Below are positions 32,871-41,548 of a DNA stretch of 64,000 bases, in pieces. Numbering within the stretch: position 1 is the first letter of the stretch; each line of letters opens with the position of its first letter. The notes under the pieces are model-generated. The model had not been told where the DNA came from and did no database searches. It saw nothing but the letters and a program-made list of their open reading frames with translations. The stretch is taken from contig NZ_FOXX01000002.1 in the NCBI RefSeq assembly GCF_900115845.1, positions 400,997 to 464,996 on the forward strand, in the 5' to 3' direction. This stretch comes from Priestia endophytica DSM 13796 (GTDB taxonomy: Bacteria > Bacillota > Bacilli > Bacillales > Bacillaceae_H). A program made the translations under genes and the position numbers.

Positions 32871-33713
32871 TTGAGCTTATTGCAACAAATCAAAGAAGGT
32901 AAAAAAGGATTTACAAAGTCAGAGGAAAAGATCGCTGGGTATATCTTAAGTAATGTTGAAGAAATTCCAACTTTAACAACAAAAGAGTTTTCTCTTCGCT
33001 GTAAGGTAAGTGAAGCTAGCATTGTTCGTTTTTGTAGGAAAATAGGGCTTAAAAGTTATAAAACATTTAAGATGTCTTTGCTGCGTGAACTCAGTGGAAA
33101 CGATTATATTAACGAAGTGTCGAGAATTCATAAGGATGATCTTCCGTTGCAGCTTTTTATGAAAGTAACGAACGCTAGTCGAAAAGCGCTTGATATGGCG
33201 GAAAGTTCTCTTGATGGGAGTATATTTGAACGTGTCATTGAGAAATGTCTAGGAGCAAACCGAATCTTTTTTTTCGGTGTTGGTGGATCTGCTGTAAGTG
33301 CTATGGATGCTACATATAAGTTTTCAAAGCTTGGCTATCCTTCTTTAGTTTCATACGACTTTCATATGGCCATTAATTTAATTACAAGCATGGAGAAAAA
33401 AGATCTTTTTGTAGGAATTTCAACATCTGGAAAAACAAAAGAAGTCGTCGAACTAGCTCGACTAGCTAAGAAACAAGGGTTATGTGTCGCAGCTATTACA
33501 AAACTTGAAAAAACACCGCTTTATAAAACAGCAGATTTCCCACTTTGTATTCCAGATGTTGAACAAGATTACCGAATTGGGAGCATTGCTTCTAGAACTT
33601 CCCAGCTTAACATTGTTGATGCCTTGTATATTAATGTCTTTAACCGTCTTAGTGATGATATTCTTCAAAAGTTTCATGAAACAAGAGAAGCGGTCATAAA
33701 TTTAAGAAGGTAG
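32871..33713 (+). CDS. murR: RpiR-family repressor of the MurNAc operon
   Basis: A 280-residue RpiR-type regulator. The N-terminal helix-turn-helix includes LTTKEFSLRCKVSEASIVRFCRKIG (residues about 42-66). The C-terminal SIS sugar-isomerase fold has FFFGVGGSAVSAMDATYKF and FVGISTSGKTKEVVELA. SIS domains in this family bind phosphosugars, here presumably MurNAc-6-phosphate. It lies upstream of murQ and murP like ybbH (murR) in B. subtilis, with a separate promoter between. TTG at 32871 is chosen for its spacing from GTGGGGG; the TTG at 32865 is too close. Confidence 0.88.
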   Translation: MSLLQQIKEGKKGFTKSEEKIAGYILSNVEEIPTLTTKEFSLRCKVSEASIVRFCRKIGLKSYKTFKMSLLRELSGNDYINEVSRIHKDDLPLQLFMKVTNASRKALDMAESSLDGSIFERVIEKCLGANRIFFFGVGGSAVSAMDATYKFSKLGYPSLVSYDFHMAINLITSMEKKDLFVGISTSGKTKEVVELARLAKKQGLCVAAITKLEKTPLYKTADFPLCIPDVEQDYRIGSIASRTSQLNIVDALYINVFNRLSDDILQKFHETREAVINLRR

Positions 33714-33725
33714 CAATATGCTGAA

Positions 33726-33740
33726 TGAAACATAATTTCA
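33726..33740 (+). promoter_or_regulatory. Candidate MurR operator upstream of murQ
   Basis: TGAAACATAATTTCA is a 15-base perfect inverted repeat (TGAAA N5 TTTCA) 19 bases upstream of the -35 of the murQ promoter. RpiR-family repressors bind palindromes of this kind. Confidence 0.6.
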
Positions 33741-33758
33741 CTAAAAATAATAAAAATA

Positions 33759-33788
33759 TTGACTATTTGTTTCATTTTTTCATAAAAT
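33759..33788 (+). promoter_or_regulatory. Sigma-A type promoter of murQ-murP
   Basis: TTGACT and TAAAAT are separated by 18 bases. They are located between a palindromic operator candidate and a cre box. Confidence 0.7.
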
Positions 33789-33797
33789 AAGAATATA

Positions 33798-33811
33798 TGA
33801 AAGCGATATCA
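33798..33811 (+). promoter_or_regulatory. Catabolite-responsive element (cre) for CcpA
   Basis: TGAAAGCGATATCA matches the cre consensus TGWAANCGNTNWCA at every position. It lies just downstream of the -10, so bound CcpA would block the promoter or act as a roadblock. Confidence 0.85.
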
Positions 33812-33825
33812 AAGGGAGTGGGGAA

Positions 33826-34710
33826 GTGTTAGAACGTTTAGGAACAGAACGTCGCAACAATCAAACAGAAGAATTAGATACAATGAGTATTCAAGATATT
33901 TTACGTATTATGAACGAAGAAGACAAGAAAGTTCCTGAAGCTATTCAAAAAGAATTAGAAAAAGTTGAAAGAGCTGTAAGTCTAGTTGTAGAAAGCTTTA
34001 AATCAGGGGGGAGGCTTTTGTACGTTGGAGCAGGAACGAGTGGACGTCTTGGTGTTCTTGATGCTGTGGAATGTCCGCCAACGTTTGGCACAGATCCAAA
34101 CCTTGTAAAAGGGGTCATGGCAGGAGGAGAGTCAGCTTTTATTAAAGCTGTTGAAGCAGCAGAAGATCGTGAAGATTTAGGAGCAGAAGATATGAAATTG
34201 CTGAACATTACCTCTAATGATACTGTTATTGGTATTGCAGCGAGTGGACGAACACCATATGTTATAGGAGCCTTGCGATATGCTAGAGAAAGAGGATCAT
34301 CAACATGTGCGATTTCATGTAATAAAGAAACAGCTATTAGTGCTCTAGCAGACGTGGCAATTGAAGTTAATACAGGCCCGGAAGTTCTTACAGGTTCAAC
34401 AAGATTAAAAGCAGGAACAGCCCAAAAGCTTTTGCTAAATATGATTTCAACTGTTTCAATGATTCAGATAGGCAAAGTATATAAAAACTTAATGGTAGAC
34501 GTACAGCCAACAAATGAGAAGCTTGTAGAGCGCTCAAAACGAATTATTATGGAGGCGACAGGTATATCATATGAAGAGGCTTCTATCTATTATGATCAAT
34601 CAAAACAAAATATTAAAGTTGCCATTTTAATGGTTTTAACCAATTGTACAGCAGAGGAAGCCCAAAAAAAATTGCAGACTAGTAATGGATTTGTACGTCA
34701 GGCTCTTTAA
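33826..34710 (+). CDS. murQ: N-acetylmuramic acid 6-phosphate etherase MurQ
   Basis: A 294-residue etherase that removes the lactyl group from MurNAc-6-P to give GlcNAc-6-P, a step in peptidoglycan recycling. It is a SIS-domain protein with YVGAGTSGRLGVLDAVECPPTF and IGIAASGRTPYVIGAL, and GPEVLTGSTRLKAGTAQK near the C-terminus, all characteristic. GTG start with a strong GGGAGTGGGG. It is followed after 27 bases by murP. Controlled by the promoter, palindrome and cre box upstream. Confidence 0.95.
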   Translation: MLERLGTERRNNQTEELDTMSIQDILRIMNEEDKKVPEAIQKELEKVERAVSLVVESFKSGGRLLYVGAGTSGRLGVLDAVECPPTFGTDPNLVKGVMAGGESAFIKAVEAAEDREDLGAEDMKLLNITSNDTVIGIAASGRTPYVIGALRYARERGSSTCAISCNKETAISALADVAIEVNTGPEVLTGSTRLKAGTAQKLLLNMISTVSMIQIGKVYKNLMVDVQPTNEKLVERSKRIIMEATGISYEEASIYYDQSKQNIKVAILMVLTNCTAEEAQKKLQTSNGFVRQAL

Positions 34711-34737
34711 GATAGGTAAAAAAAGAGGGGGAGTACA

Positions 34738-36105
34738 ATGTCAAAGGAGCGGAAAGTAGCATGCAAAATTTTAGCTTGTCTTGGGTTTGAGGAGAATGTC
34801 GCTAATTTTACAAATTGTATGACAAGGCTTAGAGTGAACGTCTATAACCGAGAAGAGGTAAATATTCAAAAACTCGAAGAAATAGACGATGTTATTGGAG
34901 TTGTAGAAGATGAAACAATCCAAATTATTTTAGGGCCTGGTTTTGTGAATAAAGTGGCTTCAGAATTTCAGCAGTTTTTTGATCAATCTTCAGTTGAAGA
35001 AGATCAAAAAAGAAAAATTCAAGAAAAGAACAATACACCTTTCAAAAATGGTCTAAAGAAAATTGGAAACGTCTTTATCCCTCTTTTGCCGGGACTTATT
35101 GCTTCAGGGCTTATTAACGGGATTGTAAGTACGCTTATCAACGGCGGTGTTGATGAAGCAAATGAACTGATTGTGCTAATGAAGTTTATTGGAGGATGTA
35201 TTTTCACCTATCTTGGGATTTTTGTTGGGATTAATGCTGCAAAAGAATTTGGGGGTACGCCAGTTCTGGGGGGGATTGCAGGTTTATTAATTATTAACCC
35301 AGCTCTTGATACTCTGGATCTTACAATTATGGGAGAAGAAGTAACAGCAGGGCGGGGCGGACTTATTGCTGTTCTCATCTCAGCTTGGTTTATGACCGTT
35401 ATTGAACGAAATGTGAGAAAGTTTATTCCGAACGCTGTAGACATTATTTTAACTCCTCTTCTCACGCTTCTTATTGTTGGAATAAGTACAATGTACATTA
35501 TTCAGCCACTGGGAGGGCTTCTTTCAGAAGGGATTTTAAGCATCTTAACTGCTGTGCTAGAAATAGGTGGGCCTCTCGCTGGTGCCGTACTAGCAGGTAC
35601 ATTTTTGCCTCTTGTAATGGTAGGGCTTCATCACGGATTGATTCCTCTTCATATGGAATTTATTCAAGCAACAGGAGCTACTCCGCTTCTTCCTATTTTA
35701 GCGATGGCTGGGGCAGGTCAAGTTGGAGCAGGGCTTGCTATCTTAGCAAAAACGAAAAACGAGCGCCTTAAGAAAAACTTGTATGGAGCGCTTCCTGTAG
35801 GATTTTTAGGGGTAGGAGAACCGCTTTTATACGGGGTGACTTTACCGCTTGGACGTCCATTTATTACAGCGTGTCTAGGAGCTGCTGTTGGAGGAGCTTC
35901 ACAAGCTGTTTTCGCAACAGCAACAAAAGCAGTAGGAATCTCAGGGCTTCCGCTTACACTGCTTGTTGTAGATGGGAAAATTATTTTATACTTGCTTGGT
36001 CTTTTAATCTCCTACGGGGCAGGTTTCATTTTCACTTACTTCTTTGGCTATAAAGAAGAAATGGCTCAAAACCTTAGGAAAGAAAAAGAGGTTTCAGTAG
36101 AATAG
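34738..36105 (+). CDS. murP: PTS EIIBC transporter for N-acetylmuramic acid, MurP
   Basis: A 455-residue PTS permease. An N-terminal IIB domain (residues 1-85) has its phosphorylated Cys in NFTNCMTRLRV. An eight- to ten-helix IIC domain (about 105-440) has GLHHGLIPLHMEF and GVGEPLLYGVTLP. There is no IIA domain, so a separate IIA such as the gene at 4531 must supply phosphate. It lies behind murQ. The terminator begins 6 bases after the stop codon. The B. subtilis operon continues with amiE, nagZ and ybbC, which are absent here. Confidence 0.92.
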   Translation: MSKERKVACKILACLGFEENVANFTNCMTRLRVNVYNREEVNIQKLEEIDDVIGVVEDETIQIILGPGFVNKVASEFQQFFDQSSVEEDQKRKIQEKNNTPFKNGLKKIGNVFIPLLPGLIASGLINGIVSTLINGGVDEANELIVLMKFIGGCIFTYLGIFVGINAAKEFGGTPVLGGIAGLLIINPALDTLDLTIMGEEVTAGRGGLIAVLISAWFMTVIERNVRKFIPNAVDIILTPLLTLLIVGISTMYIIQPLGGLLSEGILSILTAVLEIGGPLAGAVLAGTFLPLVMVGLHHGLIPLHMEFIQATGATPLLPILAMAGAGQVGAGLAILAKTKNERLKKNLYGALPVGFLGVGEPLLYGVTLPLGRPFITACLGAAVGGASQAVFATATKAVGISGLPLTLLVVDGKIILYLLGLLISYGAGFIFTYFFGYKEEMAQNLRKEKEVSVE

Positions 36106-36110
36106 AAGGT

Positions 36111-36144
36111 AAAAGGCGTCTCGCATATGCGAGACGCTTTTTTT
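36111..36144. terminator. Terminator of murP
   Basis: GGCGTCTCGC pairs perfectly with GCGAGACGCT-type sequence and is followed by T7. On the minus strand it abuts the ytoQ stop codon. Confidence 0.93.
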
Positions 36145-36583
36145 ATGAAAATACATAAGAAAGAGCTTGCAAAGCTTGCTGTGGTGTTTCCACAACAACT
36201 TGTGCTTTGTTTGACAGTTCTTTTAATGGGTGATGAAGAGTTTCCGGGCGAACTAAAATAAGCGGTTTTCCTTTTTCAATTGCGCGTGATGCATCCATGG
36301 CTGTATTCCACTGTTTATATTTATCTCCGAAAAGAGCAATAACAACATCACTTTTATTCATTAAAATTTCAGTTCGTAGATTATTAATAGCAGAAGCTGC
36401 TTCATCTTTGAAAATATTATTAGGTTGTTTTCCTAGAATTTCTTCGCCAATGTTATCAGAACGATCGTGATTTTCCATTGGACCAACAAATGTAAGTGGT
36501 AAGTTTAAGTCACTTGCTTCACTTTTTAATATATCGCGCCAGTTATCGTGAATCTGTCCTGCTAAATAAATGGTAAGTTCCAT
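36143..36583 (-). CDS. ytoQ: YtoQ family protein
   Basis: A 146-residue cytosolic protein matching YtoQ, a nucleoside 2-deoxyribosyltransferase-like family of unknown activity. Motifs: LTIYLAGQIHDNWR at the N-terminus, FVGPMENHDRSDNIG, NLRTEILMNKSDVVIALFGDKYKQWNTA and KPLILVRPE. AGGAGG stands 8 bases before ATG at 36583. A hairpin with a T-rich 3' side lies in its upstream region. Confidence 0.88.
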   Translation of the reverse strand: MELTIYLAGQIHDNWRDILKSEASDLNLPLTFVGPMENHDRSDNIGEEILGKQPNNIFKDEAASAINNLRTEILMNKSDVVIALFGDKYKQWNTAMDASRAIEKGKPLILVRPETLHHPLKELSNKAQVVVETPQQALQALSYVFS

Positions 36584-36630
36584 TATGTAATCCTCCTTTT
36601 TCAGTTCATTATACCTTTTTATCATAAGAA

Positions 36631-36660
36631 AGAAACCTTTCTTTAGAAAGGTTCTTTTGT
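36631..36660 (-). terminator. Hairpin in the region upstream of ytoQ, possible attenuator
   Basis: AACCTTTC pairs with GAAAGGTT around TTTA. On the minus strand it is followed by TTCTTTCTT, about 45 bases before the ytoQ start. It may be an attenuator, or simply a terminator for plus-strand reads, where TTTTGT follows. Confidence 0.4.
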
Positions 36661-36868
36661 ATTAGTTCTGTAATACTTGTTGTTTAATTTACAATAAGTT
36701 AACAAAATTGAGTTGTATTAAAAATTAAGAAAGTTAAATGCCTTTTAAATTTTCTAAAATCTCATAGAATTCTAATATTTATCTAATTATTCTCTCATAT
36801 TTTCCTTTTATTCTTTAAAAGAACATAAAAGAAAACGGTTCAAATTAAAAAGCCGTAGGGAAGAAAGG

Positions 36869-37462
36869 ATGAATAAGGTGGAACGATTAGAAAGCATGTT
36901 AAAGAAGAACGAGGAATTTGTAGCAAAAGGCGAAGGAGAAAAGTTTAAAGCAAGTAAATTTTCTAATAAAAATATGCTCGTCATTACATGCATGGACGCT
37001 CGTTTAATTAAAATGTTGCCAGAAGCCCTTGATTTAAAAAATGGAGATGCCAACATTATTAAAACAGCAGGTGCTCTTGTTTGTGAAAAAAGTGAAAATG
37101 TTCTTAGAAGCATCCTTGTTTCAGTTTATGAGCTTGGTGTTGAAGAAATTTTTGTCGTAGGTCATCATGACTGCGGTATGGCAGGATTTTGTTGCGACAA
37201 TTTACTTGAAAAATGGAAGGACAGAAGCGACATTCAACAAGGCGTGCAACAATTAGCAAATGAAGGAGTTAATTTTGAAAGATGGCTCAAAGGATTTGAT
37301 CATGTAGAAGATAGCGTAAAAGAAAGTGTTTCATTCCTCCATGAGTACCCACTTCTGCCTCAAGGAATAAAAATTCACGGTCTTATCATTAATCCAGAAA
37401 ATGGAAAGGTTGATCATGTGACATCGCTTATAAAAGAAGAAAAAGTAGAGCGTACTGTCTAA
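36869..37462 (+). CDS. Beta-class carbonic anhydrase
   Basis: A 197-residue beta carbonic anhydrase (YtiB-like). Zinc ligands are Cys in ITCMDARL, and His and Cys in VGHHDCGMAG; the Asp-Arg dyad is in CMDAR. It interconverts CO2 and bicarbonate in the cytosol. It is followed after 41 bases by a SulP transporter gene, a pairing that suggests bicarbonate uptake coupled to hydration. GAAAGGATG-type sequence is upstream of ATG. Confidence 0.9.
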   Translation: MNKVERLESMLKKNEEFVAKGEGEKFKASKFSNKNMLVITCMDARLIKMLPEALDLKNGDANIIKTAGALVCEKSENVLRSILVSVYELGVEEIFVVGHHDCGMAGFCCDNLLEKWKDRSDIQQGVQQLANEGVNFERWLKGFDHVEDSVKESVSFLHEYPLLPQGIKIHGLIINPENGKVDHVTSLIKEEKVERTV

Positions 37463-37503
37463 GAAAAAGTGAGGACAAAGGAAGATGGGTGAGGAGGAAG
37501 AAA

Positions 37504-38760
37504 ATGAATACAACAAAAAAACAGCCATATACGCTTGAGATGCTGAGGCGCGATTTGATTGCCGGGATTATTGTAGGAATCGTAGCTATTCCACTTGGGA
37601 TGGGATTTGCTATTGCTTCAGGAACGGAACCTGTACATGGAATTTATACTGTTGTAATTGCCGGGATTATTGTTTCTACATTAGGAGGGTCAAAATTTCA
37701 AATTGCAGGACCAACAGGGGCATTTGTTCCGATACTGCTCGGGATTGTCACACAGTACGGATTTGATAATCTAATGATTGCGACCTTTATGGCAGGGCTT
37801 ATTCTCATTATACTTGGATTATGTAAAGCAGGTTCGCTTGTTAAATATATTCCAAAACCTGTTATTATCGGTTTTACAGCAGGGATTGCGATTATCATTT
37901 TCTACGGCCAACTTCCACACTTTTTAGGTCTATATGATACAAATGATGAAGCTGGATTTTTAGCTGGAATGGTTTCCATTATTAAAAGTCTACCTGATGC
38001 TAACTTTTATGGAGTGTTAACAGGCATCGTTGGTCTTGCAAGCATTATTTTAGCAACTCGCTTTGTCCCTAAAATTCCAGGTGCTCTTATTGGGGTTCTC
38101 GTCTCAACTGCTTTTGCGCTTTTGCTTTTCCCTGATAAGCTTGTAACCATTAATACTCTCTACGGAGCAATCCCGAACACGCTTCCACAGTTTGGACTTC
38201 CTGAAATTACACTAGAAAAAATTATTACCCTTATTCCTGCAGCGTTAGCCATTGCCTTCTTAGGTGGGTTGGAATCTCTACTTTCGGCTGTTGTAGCAGA
38301 TGAAATGGCTGGCACCAAGCATAAAAGTAATCGGGAGATTGTTGCCCAAGGCATTGCAAACACTATATTACCATTTTTTCAAGGAATTCCTGCTACAGGA
38401 GCTATTGCAAGAACGGCAACAAATATTCGAAACAAAGCAGCGACTCGATTTTCAGGTGTTGTGCATGCTTTATTCGCCTTAATGGTCCTCCTCGTGCTCG
38501 CTCCTTATGCTTCTCATATTCCGCTTGCAAGCCTTGCCCCAGTTTTAATGGTGGTAGCGTGGAATATGAGTGAACGTAAACATTTTGCGGGCATTGTAAA
38601 AGAAAAATCACGTGAATCATTTGTATTGCTTGTTACCTTCTTTTTCACCGTCTTTTTTGATTTGATGGTTGGAATCGGCGTTGGAATGCTCACATACTTT
38701 GTCCTTAACTTTAACAAGACAGCAATAGGAAAGAAAGTTCGCTCAACTGCTGGAATGTAA
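37504..38760 (+). CDS. SulP family anion transporter, probable bicarbonate importer
   Basis: A 418-residue membrane protein with about eleven transmembrane segments. The SulP signature region includes AIPLGMGFAIASG and GPTGAFVPILLGIV near residues 30-85. It ends shortly after the membrane domain and has no C-terminal STAS domain. The neighbouring carbonic anhydrase gene suggests the transported ion is bicarbonate rather than sulfate; that is an inference. ATG at 37504 has GAGGAGGA 5 bases upstream. Confidence 0.85.
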   Translation: MNTTKKQPYTLEMLRRDLIAGIIVGIVAIPLGMGFAIASGTEPVHGIYTVVIAGIIVSTLGGSKFQIAGPTGAFVPILLGIVTQYGFDNLMIATFMAGLILIILGLCKAGSLVKYIPKPVIIGFTAGIAIIIFYGQLPHFLGLYDTNDEAGFLAGMVSIIKSLPDANFYGVLTGIVGLASIILATRFVPKIPGALIGVLVSTAFALLLFPDKLVTINTLYGAIPNTLPQFGLPEITLEKIITLIPAALAIAFLGGLESLLSAVVADEMAGTKHKSNREIVAQGIANTILPFFQGIPATGAIARTATNIRNKAATRFSGVVHALFALMVLLVLAPYASHIPLASLAPVLMVVAWNMSERKHFAGIVKEKSRESFVLLVTFFFTVFFDLMVGIGVGMLTYFVLNFNKTAIGKKVRSTAGM

Positions 38761-38909
38761 GAAAAATGATAGGATGTGTTCGTTCTTCTAACAAGGAAGA
38801 AGACAAAACATGTAAACTAACCTATAGTAAAGGTAAGTCCTTTGAGTGCAGGTATATTGTTAAGAAACTCCGTCCATGGTGGACTTTAGGTGAAAGTTCA
38901 TCCTCTATT
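38761..38909 (+). other. Noncoding region with several small hairpins after the SulP gene
   Basis: Local inverted repeats include TTCTTC/GAAGAA, GTCCATGGTGGAC and ACTTT/AAAGT, leading into a terminator. It may be a long structured 3' UTR or a separate small RNA. An open frame of 64 codons starts at 38766 but has no ribosome binding site and an odd composition, so I do not call it. Confidence 0.3.
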
Positions 38910-38948
38910 AAAGCATTTTCTCTAAACAAGAGAGAATGCTTTTTTTTA
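38910..38948 (+). terminator. Intrinsic terminator of the carbonic anhydrase/SulP unit
   Basis: AAGCATTTTCTCT pairs with AGAGAATGCTT, followed by T8. Confidence 0.92.
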
Positions 38949-39047
38949 TCTTGTTTTTAAATTAAAAAAAGAAGGAATAAGAGAAGAGAACGATGAAGCT
39001 ATGATGAAGCGAATTTTATTCTGAAAATAACGAGGAGTAGGGTGTAT

Positions 39048-39950
39048 ATGATAAAAGCAGAAGAAAGCTTTGAAGAATATAAATTTAAACAGGGCTCTTA
39101 CTATCTTTATGTACCACCAAATAATCGCCCACACGAAAAGTCTCCACTTATGGTTGTCTTGCATGGATGCACGCAAAATCCTTTCACTATTGCTACGGCA
39201 ACAGAAATGAATGATACGGCTCGCCAAAACAATTTTCTTGTTTTATATCCTGATCAGCCAAGAAGTGAAGATTCTGGGAAATGCTGGAGTTGGCATGATG
39301 CAGATCATCAAGAAAGAGGGAAAGGAGAGCCTCGCAAAATTGTTAGCATGATTAATCATGTGAAAGAAAAATATGAAATATCTGATATATACATAACAGG
39401 TCTTTCTGCCGGGGCGGCAATGGCTCTCATCGTAGGGGGAGTTTATCCAGATCTTTTTTCAGGAATAGGAGTTGTAGGGGGTCTTCCCTATAAAGCAGCC
39501 CAAACCAAATCAGAGCGTGCGCTCGCTATGATTAACGGACCACAGCATGATGCTGAAAAGATGGGAGAGCTTTTATACGAAAAAACAGCTGTGTACAATA
39601 AAAGGGTTCCTCTTATTGTCTTTCACGGTACATATGACCGTGTTGTTCATCCAATAAACGCTAATAAATTAATAAAACAGTGGATCACTTTGTGTAATTT
39701 AATGAACAAAAATGGAAAAGATGGAATAATTCCCTCTACGCCTGTTCGAACAGACAAGAGGGCGGTACCGGTTGGGAAGACGTATAAAATTGAAGAATAT
39801 GAATCTCCGGATAAAAGCATCAAAATTCACTACGTGACAATCAATAGCATGCTTCATTCATGGCCAGGAGGAAGTGTAAAAGGAACGTTCACAGATCCTC
39901 TTGCTCCAAGTGCTAGTGAAATGATGTGGAATTTTTTTAACCAGCAATAA
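39048..39950 (+). CDS. PHB depolymerase-family alpha/beta hydrolase
   Basis: A 300-residue Esterase_PHB-type hydrolase. The oxyanion region is VVLHGCTQNP near residue 34. The nucleophile Ser lies in ITGLSAGAAMA (GxSxG). The Asp is in FHGTYDRVVHP and the His in LHSWPGG. Such enzymes cleave short-chain polyhydroxyalkanoate, feruloyl or acetyl esters. No signal peptide is visible, so it is intracellular here. Intracellular PHB turnover would fit Bacillus species that store PHB, but the substrate is inferred. GGAGTAGGG precedes ATG. Confidence 0.83.
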   Translation: MIKAEESFEEYKFKQGSYYLYVPPNNRPHEKSPLMVVLHGCTQNPFTIATATEMNDTARQNNFLVLYPDQPRSEDSGKCWSWHDADHQERGKGEPRKIVSMINHVKEKYEISDIYITGLSAGAAMALIVGGVYPDLFSGIGVVGGLPYKAAQTKSERALAMINGPQHDAEKMGELLYEKTAVYNKRVPLIVFHGTYDRVVHPINANKLIKQWITLCNLMNKNGKDGIIPSTPVRTDKRAVPVGKTYKIEEYESPDKSIKIHYVTINSMLHSWPGGSVKGTFTDPLAPSASEMMWNFFNQQ

Positions 39951-40062
39951 GCTTGATTATTTTGAATGTTAGGAAAGTAAACGAACGCCTTACGGAGAGC
40001 TTAACAGGTATGCTATACTTGAAAAAATTTAACTTCAAACCATAAAAGAAGGGAAACATATA

Positions 40063-41355
40063 ATGAAAAAAGCGTTCTATCATTGCGATATATTCACCTT
40101 AGATCAGGAAAAAATAATTAAAGACGGAATGATTATAACGGAAGACGAAAAAATTGCCTATATTGGAAAGATGGAAGAAGAGCGATTGCAAGATTGTGAA
40201 GAAACTTACAACTGGAGCGGGAAATGGGTTATGCCAGGGCTTGTGAATTCACATGTTCATATTGTAATGAACATTCTACGTGGCGTTGGAGATGATATGC
40301 TTCTTCATCCATGGTTAACGGAAAAAATTTGGCCTCTTGAAGCGAAGTTTACAACAGATCTCGCTATTACAAGCTCAAAAGCAGCTATTGTTGAAATGAT
40401 GAAGAGCGGGACAACGCTTTTTAACGATATGTATAATCCAATTGGTCTTGATGTATTTAAACTTTACGAAGCAGTAAAAGATACCGGAATGAAAGGTAAC
40501 TTAGCGTATACCCTGTTTTCTAATGACAAGGGAGATAAAGCTATAGCAAAAGAAGCGCATGATATCGCTCAACATATTAAGAAAGATCGTTCATTAATTA
40601 GAACAACAGTTGCTCCACACAGTCCGTATTCTTGTAGTGAAGAGCTGCTGCGTTCATCTGTTTCAATTGCAAAAGAGCTTGATTTGCCTCTTCATATTCA
40701 TGTTTCTGAAACAGAAAAAGAGATGAATGATTGTCTTAGAGAACATGAAACAACTCCTGTACAATATCTAGCAGAGCTTGATTTTTACGAACAGCCTACT
40801 ATTTTTGCTCATGGAGTTGTCCTAACAGACGAAGATGTTGCTCTTTTAAATGAAAAAGGAACATCAATTGCTCATAACCCTATTAGTAATTTAAAGCTAG
40901 GATCTGGAGTTGCTGATATTTCACGCCTAAATAGTGCAGGCGTGAACGTAGCTATTGCAACAGATAGCGTTGCTTCTAATAATAATTTAGATATGTTCGA
41001 AGAAATGCGCACAGCTGCACTTTTGCAAAAGGGTACACACAAAACGCCAGAAGCAATGCCTGCTTATAGCATGCTAAAAATGGCAACCTTGAATGGAGCA
41101 AAAGCTTTAGGATATGAGGATACAGGTGTTTTAAAAGAAGGGTACAAAGCAGATTTCATTTCGATTGATCCAAGAGATAAAATTCATCTTCAACCTCTTG
41201 AAAATGCCTCTTCGCATCTCTTATATGCAGCAAGTGGAAAAGATGTTTCTGATAGTGTTATTAACGGAAATGTCGTAATGGAGAACCGTGTTCTCTTAAC
41301 GCTAGATGAAGAAAGAATCATATACGATCTAAATTACTACTATAAAACATTATAA
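40063..41355 (+). CDS. mtaD: 5-methylthioadenosine/S-adenosylhomocysteine deaminase family amidohydrolase
   Basis: A 430-residue amidohydrolase. Metal ligands: LVNSHVHIVMNILRG near residue 62, APHSPYSCSEELL, HIHVSETEKE and ATDSVASNNNLDM. This pattern fits MtaD/TrzN-type deaminases, which convert MTA or SAH to inosyl products. The PGLVNSHVH and LLHPWLTEKIWPLE segments are typical. A paralogue with other substrate preference is possible. GAAGGGAAAC precedes ATG. Terminator follows. Confidence 0.85.
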   Translation: MKKAFYHCDIFTLDQEKIIKDGMIITEDEKIAYIGKMEEERLQDCEETYNWSGKWVMPGLVNSHVHIVMNILRGVGDDMLLHPWLTEKIWPLEAKFTTDLAITSSKAAIVEMMKSGTTLFNDMYNPIGLDVFKLYEAVKDTGMKGNLAYTLFSNDKGDKAIAKEAHDIAQHIKKDRSLIRTTVAPHSPYSCSEELLRSSVSIAKELDLPLHIHVSETEKEMNDCLREHETTPVQYLAELDFYEQPTIFAHGVVLTDEDVALLNEKGTSIAHNPISNLKLGSGVADISRLNSAGVNVAIATDSVASNNNLDMFEEMRTAALLQKGTHKTPEAMPAYSMLKMATLNGAKALGYEDTGVLKEGYKADFISIDPRDKIHLQPLENASSHLLYAASGKDVSDSVINGNVVMENRVLLTLDEERIIYDLNYYYKTL

Positions 41356-41360
41356 AATGT

Positions 41361-41391
41361 AAAAAAGGTGCTACTTTTAGCACCTTTTTTA
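41361..41391 (+). terminator. Intrinsic terminator of mtaD
   Basis: AAAAAAGGTGCTA pairs with TAGCACCTTTTTT around a short loop. Confidence 0.93.
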
Positions 41392-41548
41392 CGCTTTCTC
41401 CTTTCCTAATGTTCCCAACATGAAAGAATTATGATAGCATTTGAAATGCGGATAACAGATGATAATGAAAGAAACACAATCTTTTTACATAAAAAAAGAA
41501 AGAACCGTGAATAGTAAAAAACACGGCTTACATAAAAAGGAGAAAACG

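Noticed and set aside
38766..38960. Open frame of 64 codons behind the SulP gene
   Set aside because: No ribosome binding site, it runs through the terminator stem, and the product looks random.
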